Source: Candidatus Methanoperedens nitratireducens (lineage in GTDB: Archaea > Halobacteriota > Methanosarcinia > Methanosarcinales > Methanoperedenaceae). From it: a stretch of DNA of 48,252 bases. The stretch lies in contig DYGR01000022.1 in the NCBI GenBank assembly GCA_020724545.1, forward strand, positions 1 through 48,252, written 5' to 3'. Every line of letters starts with the position of its first letter. Position 1 is the first letter of the stretch. This document shows positions 16,920 to 24,932 of this stretch, in pieces. Both the position numbers and the translations under genes were made by a program. The notes under the pieces were generated by a model. That model did not search any database. It was not told where the DNA came from and worked only from the letters and a program-made list of their open reading frames with translations.

Positions 16920-17239
16920 TGGGAATGGTAAGCAAATCAATCGAGAAGTATGCCAGAGGATTCACTCTATCGCTTATAGCAATGAGCCTGTTCAATGCTC
17001 TGCTAGTTATTGCAAAGGAATCAAATTATGCACTGAAGGAGTGGATGAAAGCCGCCACAGGCCACCACTGGACAACCCATGGAGTTGCGGTTCTGATCAT
17101 GTTCATTGCACTTGGATTTGTACTCTCCAACACGAATATAGTAGAGAGGCTGGATCTCAGGAAGGCGCTTGCAGCAGTATTAACGGTGACCATAATCAGC
17201 GGGTTGATAATTACAGGCTTTTTCTGGATGCATATCTGA
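16916..17239 (+). CDS. Small unknown membrane protein, partner of the preceding gene
   Basis: The 107-residue protein has three hydrophobic helices: FTLSLIAMSLFNALLVIA, THGVAVLIMFIALGFVL and ALAAVLTVTIISGLIITGFF. Histidines cluster in GHHWTTHG between helices 1 and 2, and it ends WMHI. The start overlaps the end of the preceding membrane gene (4-bp overlap), implying coupled translation and probably a complex. It lies 28 bp before dtxR in the same operon. Function unknown. Confidence 0.6.
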   Translation: MMGMVSKSIEKYARGFTLSLIAMSLFNALLVIAKESNYALKEWMKAATGHHWTTHGVAVLIMFIALGFVLSNTNIVERLDLRKALAAVLTVTIISGLIITGFFWMHI

Positions 17240-17267
17240 CATCCAGAATCTTTTTGTTTTTATTCAG

Positions 17268-17921
17268 ATGGAAGCAGATACTCCCAGGGTTGAGGAATAT
17301 CTTGAGTCTATTTTTAAACTCCAGCAGCTCCAGCACCCTGTAAATATATCCCGCCTGGCCGAGCATCTGAAGCTCTCTTTGCCATCTGCTTCTGATATGG
17401 TAAAAAAGCTCATAAATAAAGGTCTGGTCAGCCACACAGAGAAAGGTATATGCCTGACAGAGAAAGGTAATTCGGTAGCTAAAAAAGTTATCCGCAGGCA
17501 CCGCCTCTCTGAGAGGCTGCTTACAGATATTCTGGGTTATAAATGGGATGAGGTGCATGAGGAGGCATGCAGGCTTGAGCACGCGATAAGCCCGCGTATG
17601 GAAGACCGCATCGCAGAGCGCCTTGGAAACCCCATTACCTGTCCGCACGGACATCCTATACCGGATAAGAATGGTGCCATTGTACAGGAAAAGACTAGAC
17701 CCCTATCAGAGTTAAAAGCTTCTGAGAGAGGGGTTATAATCAGCGTGTTTGAAGAAGACCCGAAAATGCTTCAGTACTTTTCATCTCTTGGGCTTATTCC
17801 AGGTGCTATCGTCAGGCTTGAGGAAATAGCACCACTTGGCAGCACGTTAATCGTGCGAGTCTCAGGTTCACGACATGCCATAGGAAAAGAAGTGGCATCA
17901 AAGATCTATATTAAAAAATAA
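17268..17921 (+). CDS. DtxR/IdeR-family metal-dependent repressor
   Basis: The 217-residue protein has the winged HTH at 20-62 (ISRLAEHLKLSLPSASDMVKKL), the dimerisation domain with RRHRLSERLLTDILGYKWDE VHEEACRLEHAISP, and a C-terminal SH3/FeoA-like domain from about 145 (LSELKASERGVIISVF). Metal ligands of diphtheria DtxR are mostly kept: H78, E82, H97, C101, E104 and H105. Cys at 101 is the iron-type (DtxR/IdeR) residue, whereas the position of DtxR Met10 is a glutamate (E10), as in manganese-type MntR, which has Asp there. It likely senses Fe2+ and binds the TTAGG-type boxes throughout this island. Confidence 0.92.
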   Translation: MEADTPRVEEYLESIFKLQQLQHPVNISRLAEHLKLSLPSASDMVKKLINKGLVSHTEKGICLTEKGNSVAKKVIRRHRLSERLLTDILGYKWDEVHEEACRLEHAISPRMEDRIAERLGNPITCPHGHPIPDKNGAIVQEKTRPLSELKASERGVIISVFEEDPKMLQYFSSLGLIPGAIVRLEEIAPLGSTLIVRVSGSRHAIGKEVASKIYIKK

Positions 17922-17964
17922 AAGTATGGTCATTTGACACTATGTTAAGTATTAATATAGTAAA

Positions 17965-18228
17965 AATGGGATTCCGGGAAGTATTTACAGGTTTAAGTTG
18001 AATCTTGCCAATGATACTTTAGATGAGTCTTTAAACCTGAGCATGCATGATATCAACTTTATCGATGCTCTCAAAGTTGGTAAAGGAATTTATAAACTTC
18101 CAATAGAGATTGTCGTAATAGGGATTGAACCACAGACGCTTGAATATGGTATTGGATTATCCAATGAATTAAATAATGTATTCCCAGCCATAATTGATGC
18201 TGTAATGTCAGAACTCCCCTCTGTGTAG
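17965..18228 (+). pseudogene. Hydrogenase maturation protease, C-terminal half
   Basis: The frame encodes PGSIYRFKL and then SMHDINFIDALKVGKG, PIEIVVIGIEPQTLEYGIGL and FPAIIDAVMSEL. This is the C-terminal half of a HycI/FrhD-type endopeptidase that trims the large subunit of NiFe hydrogenases after nickel insertion. The N-terminal half with the nickel-binding aspartates is missing; there is no start codon upstream except a TTG at 17998. It is a relic, and no hydrogenase genes lie nearby. Confidence 0.75.
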
Positions 18229-18398
18229 TATACAGGTTGTCTCGATATTACTACCTGTATCGGGGATACTTTAGTATCTATGCTCTGAGCAGTGAGTTCC
18301 CATCCATTTTTTAATCAGTCCACCGAAGATTCACCAGAGCCTAGCAAGCAAAGAATTAAATAGAATATTTAAAAAACAAGTAATTGGGGAGTGATAGA

Positions 18399-18959
18399 AT
18401 GGCTAAAGTAAACAGAGAATTAATACAGAAGGCAGGAATCGACATAAATGTCCTGATCGACAAATTAAAGAAGGCAGCGGCTGCTGAACTCACCACTTAC
18501 TACTATTACACGCTTCTAAGGATGCACCTTACCGGTCCCGAAGGAGAAGCTTTCAAGGAGATTGCTGAGGATGCACGCCTGGAAGACCGTCTCCACTTTG
18601 AGACGCTTGTTCCAAGAATCTATGAGCTTGGGGGAGAGCTTTACAGAGACCTAAAAGAATTGCATGATGATGCAGCATGTGCAGCAGCATATCTGCCAGA
18701 AGATGTAACTGATATCAAAGCAATACTCAAAGTTCTTGTAGGAGCTGAAAGATGCGCTGTCCGGATCTATACCGATATCTGTAATTACACACAGGGTAAA
18801 GACCCCAGAACATATGACATCTCGCTAGCTATCCTGCATGAGGAGGTAGAGCACGAGTCCTGGTTTGAGGAGCTGCTGGGTGAGGGACCATCCGGTCATT
18901 TCAGGAGACGGGTGCCAGGGGAAGGACCATACACCCAAAGATTCAGGCATATTGAATAA
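18399..18959 (+). CDS. Ferritin-like Dps-like (DPSL) protein
   Basis: The protein is a four-helix ferritin-like domain. Helix 1 carries [21 protein letters not shown], helix 2 [20 protein letters not shown] with ExxxH spacing, helix 3 [19 protein letters not shown] and helix 4 [19 protein letters not shown], which together provide the paired ExxH carboxylate ligands of a di-iron centre. Cysteines at about 95, 122 and 130 recall the Dps-like class of archaea. It likely oxidises and stores iron or detoxifies peroxide. The start is the ATG preceded by GGGGAGTGA. No DtxR box is visible; the promoter has AATATTTAAAA. It is probably co-transcribed with the ZIP gene. Confidence 0.85.
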   Translation: MAKVNRELIQKAGIDINVLIDKLKKAAAAELTTYYYYTLLRMHLTGPEGEAFKEIAEDARLEDRLHFETLVPRIYELGGELYRDLKELHDDAACAAAYLPEDVTDIKAILKVLVGAERCAVRIYTDICNYTQGKDPRTYDISLAILHEEVEHESWFEELLGEGPSGHFRRRVPGEGPYTQRFRHIE

Positions 18960-18975
18960 CTTGTTGACAATGCTG

Positions 18976-19003
18976 AACCTCCCTGCGGCTAAAGCATGGA
19001 GGT
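18976..19003. repeat. Hairpin between the ferritin-like and ZIP genes
   Basis: AACCTCC (about 18976-18982) can pair with GGAGGTT (about 18998-19004). The stem spans the first possible ATG of the ZIP gene and would hide a GGAGG. It may be a terminator for the ferritin-like gene or control translation of the ZIP gene. Confidence 0.4.
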
Positions 19004-19847
19004 TATCGATTATTTTTCTGGTAGCTCTAAAAATATGATTGATTTTTTTCAAAACCTTGAGCCTGTTACACAGGCTCTACTTGGTACAGTATTTACCTGG
19101 GGCATGACTGCACTTGGCGCATCTGTTGTGTTCATGTCTAAGGATATAAGCAAGAGGGCGCTTGATGGAATGCTTGGTTTTGCAGGCGGAGTTATGATAT
19201 CTGCAAGCTTCTTCTCCCTGCTTGCTCCAGCTATTGAGATGTCAGAAGGCAAAGATATTCCCGCCTGGTTTCCTGCTGTTGTAGGTTTTCTCGTCGGCGG
19301 TATTTTCTTGGGTGGTATTGATAAAGTACTTCCGCATCTCCATTTTGGCTCTCCAATAGAAAAGGCTGAAGGCATCAAGACCACATGGAAGCGCAGTACT
19401 CTGCTAATTCTCGCCATAACGCTGCATAACATACCCGAAGGTCTTGCGATAGGGGTTGCTTTTGGAGCAGTTGCCACTGGTTTTCCTTCTGCCACTTTAC
19501 CTGCAGCTATAGCTCTTGCTGTCGGCATCGGGATACAGAACTTTCCTGAAGGACTTGCGGTTTCAATGCCTCTTAAACGAGATGGAATGTCCCGTTTGAA
19601 GAGCTTCTGGTATGGACAGTTATCCGCAATTGTTGAGCCTATAGCTGCTGTTCTTGGTGTTATCGCCGTTAATATTGCAAAACCTGTTCTGCCCTATGCC
19701 CTGGGCTTTGCAGCAGGAGCCATGATCTTTGTTGTTGTTGAGGAAGTGATCCCTGAATCCCAGCACAATGGTAATGCGGATCTGGCAACCATGGGCGCTA
19801 TGGTAGGTTTTGCAATAATGATGGTGCTTGATGTTGCATCTGGATAG
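18996..19847 (+). CDS. ZIP-family divalent metal transporter
   Basis: The 283-residue protein is of the GufA/ZupT branch of ZIP transporters. The metal-binding helices are clear: [11 protein letters not shown] in helix 4 and [13 protein letters not shown] in helix 5, then VEPIAAVLG and a C-terminal [11 protein letters not shown]. These carry the M1/M2 site ligands His, Asn, Glu. It moves Zn2+, Fe2+ or Mn2+ into the cytoplasm. The start is uncertain: the ATG at 18996 has no good RBS and lies in a hairpin, while an in-frame ATG at 19035 would remove 13 non-conserved residues. It lies between the ferritin-like gene and a DtxR-controlled region. Confidence 0.88.
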   Translation: MEVIDYFSGSSKNMIDFFQNLEPVTQALLGTVFTWGMTALGASVVFMSKDISKRALDGMLGFAGGVMISASFFSLLAPAIEMSEGKDIPAWFPAVVGFLVGGIFLGGIDKVLPHLHFGSPIEKAEGIKTTWKRSTLLILAITLHNIPEGLAIGVAFGAVATGFPSATLPAAIALAVGIGIQNFPEGLAVSMPLKRDGMSRLKSFWYGQLSAIVEPIAAVLGVIAVNIAKPVLPYALGFAAGAMIFVVVEEVIPESQHNGNADLATMGAMVGFAIMMVLDVASG

Positions 19848-19848
19848 T

Positions 19849-19932
19849 CAACAGAGATTTTATTGTTGAGACAGCCTCTGGAACTGCGATTTTATATAAA
19901 TCGGGCCAGTCTTCCCTGGCAGTTACTCCTGC
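19849..19932 (-). repeat. 84-bp duplicate of an internal segment of the CbiX-like gene
   Basis: 19849-19932 is almost identical to 20540-20623 inside the downstream CbiX-like gene (one visible difference, G versus A near 19904). It is followed by CTACATAAATATTTTCGG, which resembles the CbiX-like promoter region at 21539-21554. It is therefore a shrunken second copy of that gene and its promoter, with nearly all of the coding part deleted. Confidence 0.8.
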
Positions 19933-19963
19933 CTGGAGATTGTATTTTTGCTACATAAATATT

Positions 19964-19999
19964 TTCGGTATACCTAATCAATTAATTAGGGTATCCGAA
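19964..19999. promoter_or_regulatory. Back-to-back DtxR-type operators
   Basis: Box 19964-19977 is TTCGGTATACCTAA, oriented with its CCGAA half to the minus-strand TATA (AATATTTATGTAGC). Box 19986-19999 is TTAGGGTATCCGAA, with CCGAA against the plus-strand TATA TATTTATATAC. This is a divergent double promoter: left towards the gene relic at 19849, right towards the mini-ORF at 20123. Confidence 0.75.
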
Positions 20000-20122
20000 A
20001 TATTTATATACTAAAAAGACAATTACTGGTTGATATGCCTAATCCCCACCCAATCCTATCCAGTTCTATCCATTGATATTATTTTTTGGGGTCAGGTATA
20101 TCCCCTACCATGGGGTGATGCC

Positions 20123-20158
20123 ATGATAGAAGCGGTAAGAATAAATCTCAAATTTTAA
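20123..20158 (+). pseudogene. Truncated copy of the 56-aa metal-regulated small ORF
   Basis: MIEAVRINLKF then stop. The start and leader (GGGGTGATGCC before the ATG) match those at 26238, where the same beginning continues to 56 codons. Eleven codons remain here. It is followed by no gene on this strand. Confidence 0.5.
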
Positions 20159-20185
20159 ATATTGTTTTAAAGTTAAAATTCAGCC

Positions 20186-20256
20186 GATGGACAGGATTAA
20201 CAGGATTGACAGGATAGATTTTTTACACTTCATCCTGTTAATCCTGTTATCCCGTC
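20186..20256. repeat. Long imperfect hairpin with ACAGGATTAACAGGAT repeats
   Basis: The left arm holds two or three copies of ACAGGATT (20190-20215) and the right arm (20232-20256) their inverse, with a T-rich 16-nt loop. It lies between the converging mini-ORF and CbiX-like gene, and could end transcription from both sides, or be a REP/MITE-like dispersed repeat. Confidence 0.7.
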
Positions 20257-20296
20257 TAGTTATTGGACTGGTTCGTTCAGTCGAGTGTCGAAGGTG

Positions 20297-21505
20297 TCAA
20301 TACTTCCTGTTCCAGTAAGGAGTGATGGTGGATTCTGTCGGCCTTTCTTTTTTGATAAAGTCTATTGTTTCTCTTACTGTTTTAAGCGCCCATTCTCTGA
20401 ATTCCTTTTCTCCTATTGGAAGCGTTTCCGGTGCACTGACATAATTGATACCTTCGCTATCGAGTGCCTCTGCAATCATATCGAAACCATGACCGCCGGT
20501 TGCAGGTACAAGTATCACCTTTTTAGCTCCAGTATCGTTCAACAGAGATTTTATTGTTGAGACAGCCTCTGGAACTGCGATTTTATATAAATCAGGCCAG
20601 TCTTCCCTGGCAGTTACTCCTGTAGAGCCTGCAAATCCCAGCTTACTTTTAACATAGCTTGCTGCATTTGAAAGCTCCTTTTTCTGAGCTTCGTCATTGA
20701 AATCATTCCTTGCTCCATGGCCGACCAGTACTATGATCTCATTCTTCGGATTCTTACTTACTGATTTTACCTGCTTTACAAATATCTCCCTCAGTGTGGG
20801 GTGATCCGGTCTGGCTGGCTCTGCCAGTACAATCGTAGAATCACTGAATGCTGGCGCTGGTATTGTGATTGCTCCCATGTATGAGCATACAGGGCCGTAC
20901 TTTTGCACAATTCTTGTATAATTAAACCTCCCGGCATTGGATTCGTTTATGAGCAGACCCGGGCATGTATCAACGTCATCTATACCTGCGAAGATGCGGG
21001 TGACATTATGTATAACTGTTGAATTCGGACCGAACATGTCAGTGTACAGGAAAATAGAGTACTTTGCTCCGCTTTTATTCAGGCTCATTAATCCAAAGTT
21101 CCATGTATAGGGCATGTGTAAAATCTTTTCAGATCGTATTTGAATTTTTTCCAGGTCATTCTCGATAGCAGTGATCTTGTCGTTACCAGGTTCAAATCCC
21201 AGTGGATCGTTCGGTACTGCATGGGTATATATAAGAACGCCAGTTACGCTGGGATTTATTATCTGAGGTTTTGGTACCGTCTTACGAATGTTTTCAACAT
21301 TTCTTACTGAACTTGATATGTCAGTTATGCCACTGCTTATTATCTCCGCTTTTCTTGCTTCACGGATTATTTCTTCCTCTTCCATATCTCCTTTCATATG
21401 CTGTGCCGATGCGAAATACGGCAGCTGGAGAGCCACTACAAATAGTGTGGAAACCACTATTAGAGCAGTGACCCTCAACAAAGTGGGTTTTTTTACATTT
21501 ACCAT
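20297..21505 (-). CDS. Exported CbiX-like (sirohydrochlorin chelatase superfamily) protein
   Basis: The protein has an N-terminal signal or anchor helix (about 7-34, ending ASAQ), then an extracytoplasmic body. Residues 255-270 (EIIVLVGHGARNDF) and 328-341 (KVILVPATGGHGFD) resemble the two active-site strands of CbiX/CbiK-type chelatases, with histidines at 263 and 339. The first half (85-220) is a second, degenerate domain of similar fold (VTGVLIYTHAVPNDP). Cytoplasmic CbiX inserts Co or Fe into sirohydrochlorin, but this copy is outside the membrane, so it may bind or release metal from tetrapyrroles or sense them. It has GGAGG as RBS and a DtxR box over its promoter. Confidence 0.75.
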   Translation of the reverse strand: MVNVKKPTLLRVTALIVVSTLFVVALQLPYFASAQHMKGDMEEEEIIREARKAEIISSGITDISSSVRNVENIRKTVPKPQIINPSVTGVLIYTHAVPNDPLGFEPGNDKITAIENDLEKIQIRSEKILHMPYTWNFGLMSLNKSGAKYSIFLYTDMFGPNSTVIHNVTRIFAGIDDVDTCPGLLINESNAGRFNYTRIVQKYGPVCSYMGAITIPAPAFSDSTIVLAEPARPDHPTLREIFVKQVKSVSKNPKNEIIVLVGHGARNDFNDEAQKKELSNAASYVKSKLGFAGSTGVTAREDWPDLYKIAVPEAVSTIKSLLNDTGAKKVILVPATGGHGFDMIAEALDSEGINYVSAPETLPIGEKEFREWALKTVRETIDFIKKERPTESTITPYWNRKY

Positions 21506-21549
21506 GATTTTCCTCCACCACTGATACTGTACTTTCGCTACATAAACAT

Positions 21550-21607
21550 TTCGGATAACCGAATATAATTATTAGAATAATCGAACATAATCATTAGGAT
21601 AACCGAA
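21550..21607. promoter_or_regulatory. Three DtxR-type operators in a divergent promoter
   Basis: Boxes are TTCGGATAACCGAA (21550-21563), TTAGAATAATCGAA (21572-21585) and TTAGGATAACCGAA (21594-21607). The left box abuts the minus-strand TATA ATGTTTATGTAGC of the CbiX-like gene; the right box abuts the plus-strand TATA GAATTTATATGTC leading to 21725. The middle box is weaker and could support cooperative binding. Confidence 0.8.
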
Positions 21608-21724
21608 GAATTTATATGTCAAGAAGACAATGATTGGTTAGTATGCCTGATTCCCACTCCTATCTGATCCTGATACATGAACTATTCTCTGGGATTAGGT
21701 ATACCCCTATCACAGGGTGACAGC

Positions 21725-21769
21725 ATGATGGAAGCACCAAGAATAACACTTCACATCTTCATGGATTGA
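21725..21769 (+). other. 14-codon mini-ORF, leader before the 153-aa gene
   Basis: MMEAPRITLHIFMD then stop; the start resembles the small ORFs at 20123 and 26238. Its stop codon is 5 nt before the ATG at 21775, so ribosomes could reinitiate on the next gene. It may be a vestige of the small ORF or a leader peptide. Confidence 0.4.
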
Positions 21770-21774
21770 TATAC

Positions 21775-22236
21775 ATGGCATGTATTGAGGAATTAAATTA
21801 CGAGATACTATTGGGAAACAGTACCTACCAGGAATGCACGGGTTATATAAAAGCAAACTTCAATGAAATTTATTATGTTATGCCTGGTTATCGGATATTC
21901 GATCTGCATCTAATCGGGATCCCACCCATACCCGTTGGCGTGGATGCTGAGAATATAGTACTCCCTTATTTAAAACCCTGCCGCGGAAGCTTTGTTTTAA
22001 AGATTCAAGGTATAAATGAACTCCAGGCTTTGAGAACCTCAAAGAAAGAAGTCATCGAGTTTGATGGAATCAATTATGAGGTGATATGCTGGGATGGAGA
22101 CATCTGTGAGAAATGTCCGAGAAAAAGAACTTTTATTGAAGGATACCGTCTTGTGCAGTGCTTAAAAAGACCAGGCCTTTCCTCTAAGTTGGTCAAGGTA
22201 ACTATCAAATCCCTGGAAATATTCAGGAAGTCCTAA
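21775..22236 (+). CDS. Hypothetical DtxR-regulated protein with cysteine cluster
   Basis: I do not recognise this 153-residue soluble protein. It has a hydrophobic beta-rich middle (RIFDLHLIGIPPIPVGV) and a cluster CWDGDICEKCPRKR at about 107-120 with three cysteines, which might bind metal. Further cysteines are at positions 3, 20 and 67. It is preceded by the mini-ORF and three DtxR boxes, so iron limitation should induce it. It is convergent with fbpC. A role in metal sensing or delivery is a guess. Confidence 0.6.
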   Translation: MACIEELNYEILLGNSTYQECTGYIKANFNEIYYVMPGYRIFDLHLIGIPPIPVGVDAENIVLPYLKPCRGSFVLKIQGINELQALRTSKKEVIEFDGINYEVICWDGDICEKCPRKRTFIEGYRLVQCLKRPGLSSKLVKVTIKSLEIFRKS

Positions 22237-22279
22237 ATTATTTATTCGATGGTGGCATATCAATGGTCAAAAGTATTGT

Positions 22280-23338
22280 TTATTGTGTTGTTTTTGACAC
22301 AGCTCTCCCGTTCTTGAAAGCGACTATATGCGCCGGCTTTGCTTTAACACTCACTCTTGTACCTGTTTGATATGTCTTTGAAGAGGAGAGGGTGCTGTGA
22401 ATACATCTACCTGTTGGAAGACTGAGAGTATAAATTATCTCAGAGCCTTTGAATTGATGATCTATTATGACAGCGCATCCATGTTCGTCAACGAAAATCT
22501 CGATATCGTCAGGTCGGATCATGATATGTACCTTGTCCCCTTTGGTCAGGATTGTGTTGTCAGGGAATATCCCGATTTCAGTTCTTATGCCCTCATCTTC
22601 CACAACCCCCTCTATGAAATCTGCCTTCCCCACGAAACCTGCTACAAAACTCGTGGCAGAGTGGTGATATACCTCTTCTGGCGTGCCCAGTTGTTCAATT
22701 CTACACCTGTTCATGACAGCGACACGGTCTGCCATAGCAAAGGCCTCTTCCTGGTCGTGAGTTACCAGTATGGTGGTGGTTCTGGATTTCCTGAGAATCC
22801 TTATCATCTCTTCTCTCATCTGGGTGCGCATGTCGGTATCAAGATTACTGAACGGCTCATCAAGAAGTACCGTAATGGGACGGGGCGCCAGTGCACGGGC
22901 AAGAGCCACTCGCTGCTGCTGTCCTCCTGATAAGCTGTACGGGTAGCGATTCTCAAGCCCTCTCAATCCCACAAAGTCCAGCATGTTTGTGACAACAGAA
23001 TCCTTCTCTATTTGAGTTAGACCTTTTAAGCCAAAAGAGATGTTTTCTTTGACCGTAAGGTGGGGAAACAGAGCATAGTCCTGAAAAACCATGCCTATTC
23101 TCCGTTTTTCCGCAGGTACGAATGTATTGCTATCTGCTACTGTCCGTCCCTCAAGAATGATTTCTCCTTCATCCGGTTTTTCAAATCCTGCTATCAGACG
23201 CAGTGTAGTGGTTTTACCGCATCCGCTTGGTCCAAGTACTGCGAATATCTCCCCTTCCTCAACAGTGAAGCTGAGCTCTTCCACGGCAGGGGTTATACCA
23301 TACATCTTCGTGATGTTTCTCAGTTCTATTATCGGCAT
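22280..23338 (-). CDS. fbpC: Ferric iron ABC transporter, ATP-binding protein
   Basis: The 352-residue ATPase carries Walker A GPSGCGKTT (34-42), the signature LSGGQQQRVALARAL, Walker B ITVLLDEPFSNLD and the H-loop LVTHDQEEAFAMADR. A C-terminal TOBE-like domain follows from about residue 240 (GVVEDEGIRTEIGIFPD, MIRPDDIEIF). It powers import of Fe3+ delivered by FbpA. Its start overlaps the end of the permease gene by 10 bp, so the three form one operon in the order fbpA-fbpB-fbpC. Assignment as iron rather than thiamine or putrescine importer follows from the binding protein and operators. Confidence 0.93.
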   Translation of the reverse strand: MPIIELRNITKMYGITPAVEELSFTVEEGEIFAVLGPSGCGKTTTLRLIAGFEKPDEGEIILEGRTVADSNTFVPAEKRRIGMVFQDYALFPHLTVKENISFGLKGLTQIEKDSVVTNMLDFVGLRGLENRYPYSLSGGQQQRVALARALAPRPITVLLDEPFSNLDTDMRTQMREEMIRILRKSRTTTILVTHDQEEAFAMADRVAVMNRCRIEQLGTPEEVYHHSATSFVAGFVGKADFIEGVVEDEGIRTEIGIFPDNTILTKGDKVHIMIRPDDIEIFVDEHGCAVIIDHQFKGSEIIYTLSLPTGRCIHSTLSSSKTYQTGTRVSVKAKPAHIVAFKNGRAVSKTTQ

Positions 23339-24915
23339 TTTTCTTGCTCCAATATAATTACCATAGATGCTGCTGATGCTGCCACAAGTAAAATAGACAT
23401 GACTGCTGCTTCAGCAAAAAAGGCACCATCTGTAGCAGCCCATATCCTGGTTGCCAGTGTCTGAAACCCTATTGGAGCCAGGAGCAGGGTGGCAGGAAGC
23501 TCTTTCATGGTCGTGAGAAAGATAAGAGCCCCTCCGCTCAAAAGACCTGGGCGTAACAGTGGTATCGTTACCTTCCGCAGTGTATGAAATGGACTGCTTC
23601 CCAGGCTTATGGCAGCTTCTTCCAATCTTGGATTTATCTGGAGCAGGGAAGACCTGATTGTTCCCACTGCTTTTGGCAGGAACAGTACCACATAGGCAAA
23701 GATCAGCATTCCCAGTGTCTGATAAAGACCAGGTGCAAAGTTCGCTCCAAAAAAGACAAGAGATAGAGCCACCACAATCCCGGGAAGTCCGAAACCAATG
23801 TATGTGCCCCTCTCCAGCAGATTGCTCAGGGGCCTGGAATACCGCACAGCGAATATCGCAACAGGTAAGGCAGCAAGGATTGCGGCGATAGCTGCCAGTC
23901 CTGAAACATATACCGAGTTAACAGTAAGCTGTAGTAACTTAAAGATAAATCCAGCATCGAATGAGCCTTTCAACAGCCAGTAAAAAATAACACCCATGGG
24001 AAGGATAAGGGCTATCAATACCACGGATGCTGTGAACAGCAGGGCAGGTATGCGCCATATCCCAAGTTCAATTATGGCAGGCGGGCGTTTTGTGGCCGCG
24101 CTCCCGAAATAGTGGGTCCTGCCCCTGGCTTTAAATTCCAGGGTAAGAATGGTGAGAGTAATTATTACAAGCATCAATGCCAGGACTGCTGCCATGGTCC
24201 TGTCAAAGCTTAGCTGGTACTGGACGTATATTGCCCTGGTAAAGGAGTTGAATCTCATGAGGGCAGGCGTACCAAAGTCGCTGAGGGTATACAGTGCAAC
24301 CAGGAGCCCACCAGCTGCTATGGAAGGTCTGAGCTGGGGCAGTGTCACCTTAAGAAAGGTTTCTTTCAGGCCGTATCCCAGGGTTCTGGCAGCCTCTTCC
24401 AGAGCAGGGTCAAGGCTTTGCAAACTTCCGCGCACGGTCAGAAGAATGTAGGGGTAGGAGAAAAGAGTGAGGGCAAGCACAGCACCCGGCCAGCCGTATA
24501 TGGATGGCAGCCTATCAACACCCAGGGGCATAAGTAAGTTCTGGAGAATACTCCCTTTTGGACCCAGTGCTGAGATAATAGTAAAACTTCCCACATAGCT
24601 TGGGATTGCAAGGGGCAGTACTGTGGCAATGCTCCAGAATCGTTTCCATGGAATGTCTGTCCTGACAGTGAGAAATGCCAGAGGAACAGCTATCAGTGCA
24701 GAAAGAGCAGTAACAACAAAGGCAAGAAGAACGCTGTTTATCAGAACACTGATGGCCCTGGGATTCAGCATCAGATCTACTATACCCGGTCCTATGCTGG
24801 CAGTACGAAATAACAGGTAAAGAAGGGGTATGGATGCCAGTACCACTACAGTTATGGACATCAGGGCAAGGATTTGAGATGTCCCTAACGTGGTGTTATT
24901 CCATACTCTCCTCAT
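23329..24915 (-). CDS. fbpB: Ferric iron ABC transporter, fused permease
   Basis: The 528-residue protein contains two permease domains in one chain, with about 12 helices. EAA loops are present in each half: LEEAARTLGYGLKETFLKVTLPQLRPSI (first) and LEEAAISLGSSPFHTLRKVTIPLLRPGL (second). This doubled form is usual for the FbpB/SfuB family. It lies 17 bp after fbpA and overlaps fbpC. The N-terminus MRRVWNNTTLGTSQIL precedes the first helix. Confidence 0.93.
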   Translation of the reverse strand: MRRVWNNTTLGTSQILALMSITVVVLASIPLLYLLFRTASIGPGIVDLMLNPRAISVLINSVLLAFVVTALSALIAVPLAFLTVRTDIPWKRFWSIATVLPLAIPSYVGSFTIISALGPKGSILQNLLMPLGVDRLPSIYGWPGAVLALTLFSYPYILLTVRGSLQSLDPALEEAARTLGYGLKETFLKVTLPQLRPSIAAGGLLVALYTLSDFGTPALMRFNSFTRAIYVQYQLSFDRTMAAVLALMLVIITLTILTLEFKARGRTHYFGSAATKRPPAIIELGIWRIPALLFTASVVLIALILPMGVIFYWLLKGSFDAGFIFKLLQLTVNSVYVSGLAAIAAILAALPVAIFAVRYSRPLSNLLERGTYIGFGLPGIVVALSLVFFGANFAPGLYQTLGMLIFAYVVLFLPKAVGTIRSSLLQINPRLEEAAISLGSSPFHTLRKVTIPLLRPGLLSGGALIFLTTMKELPATLLLAPIGFQTLATRIWAATDGAFFAEAAVMSILLVAASAASMVIILEQEKCR

Positions 24916-24932
24916 TGTAATAAAACACTGGC

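Noticed and set aside
20186..20256. CRISPR array
   Set aside because: The repeated units are short, directly adjacent and inverted. There are no regular repeats with unique spacers and no cas genes in the window.
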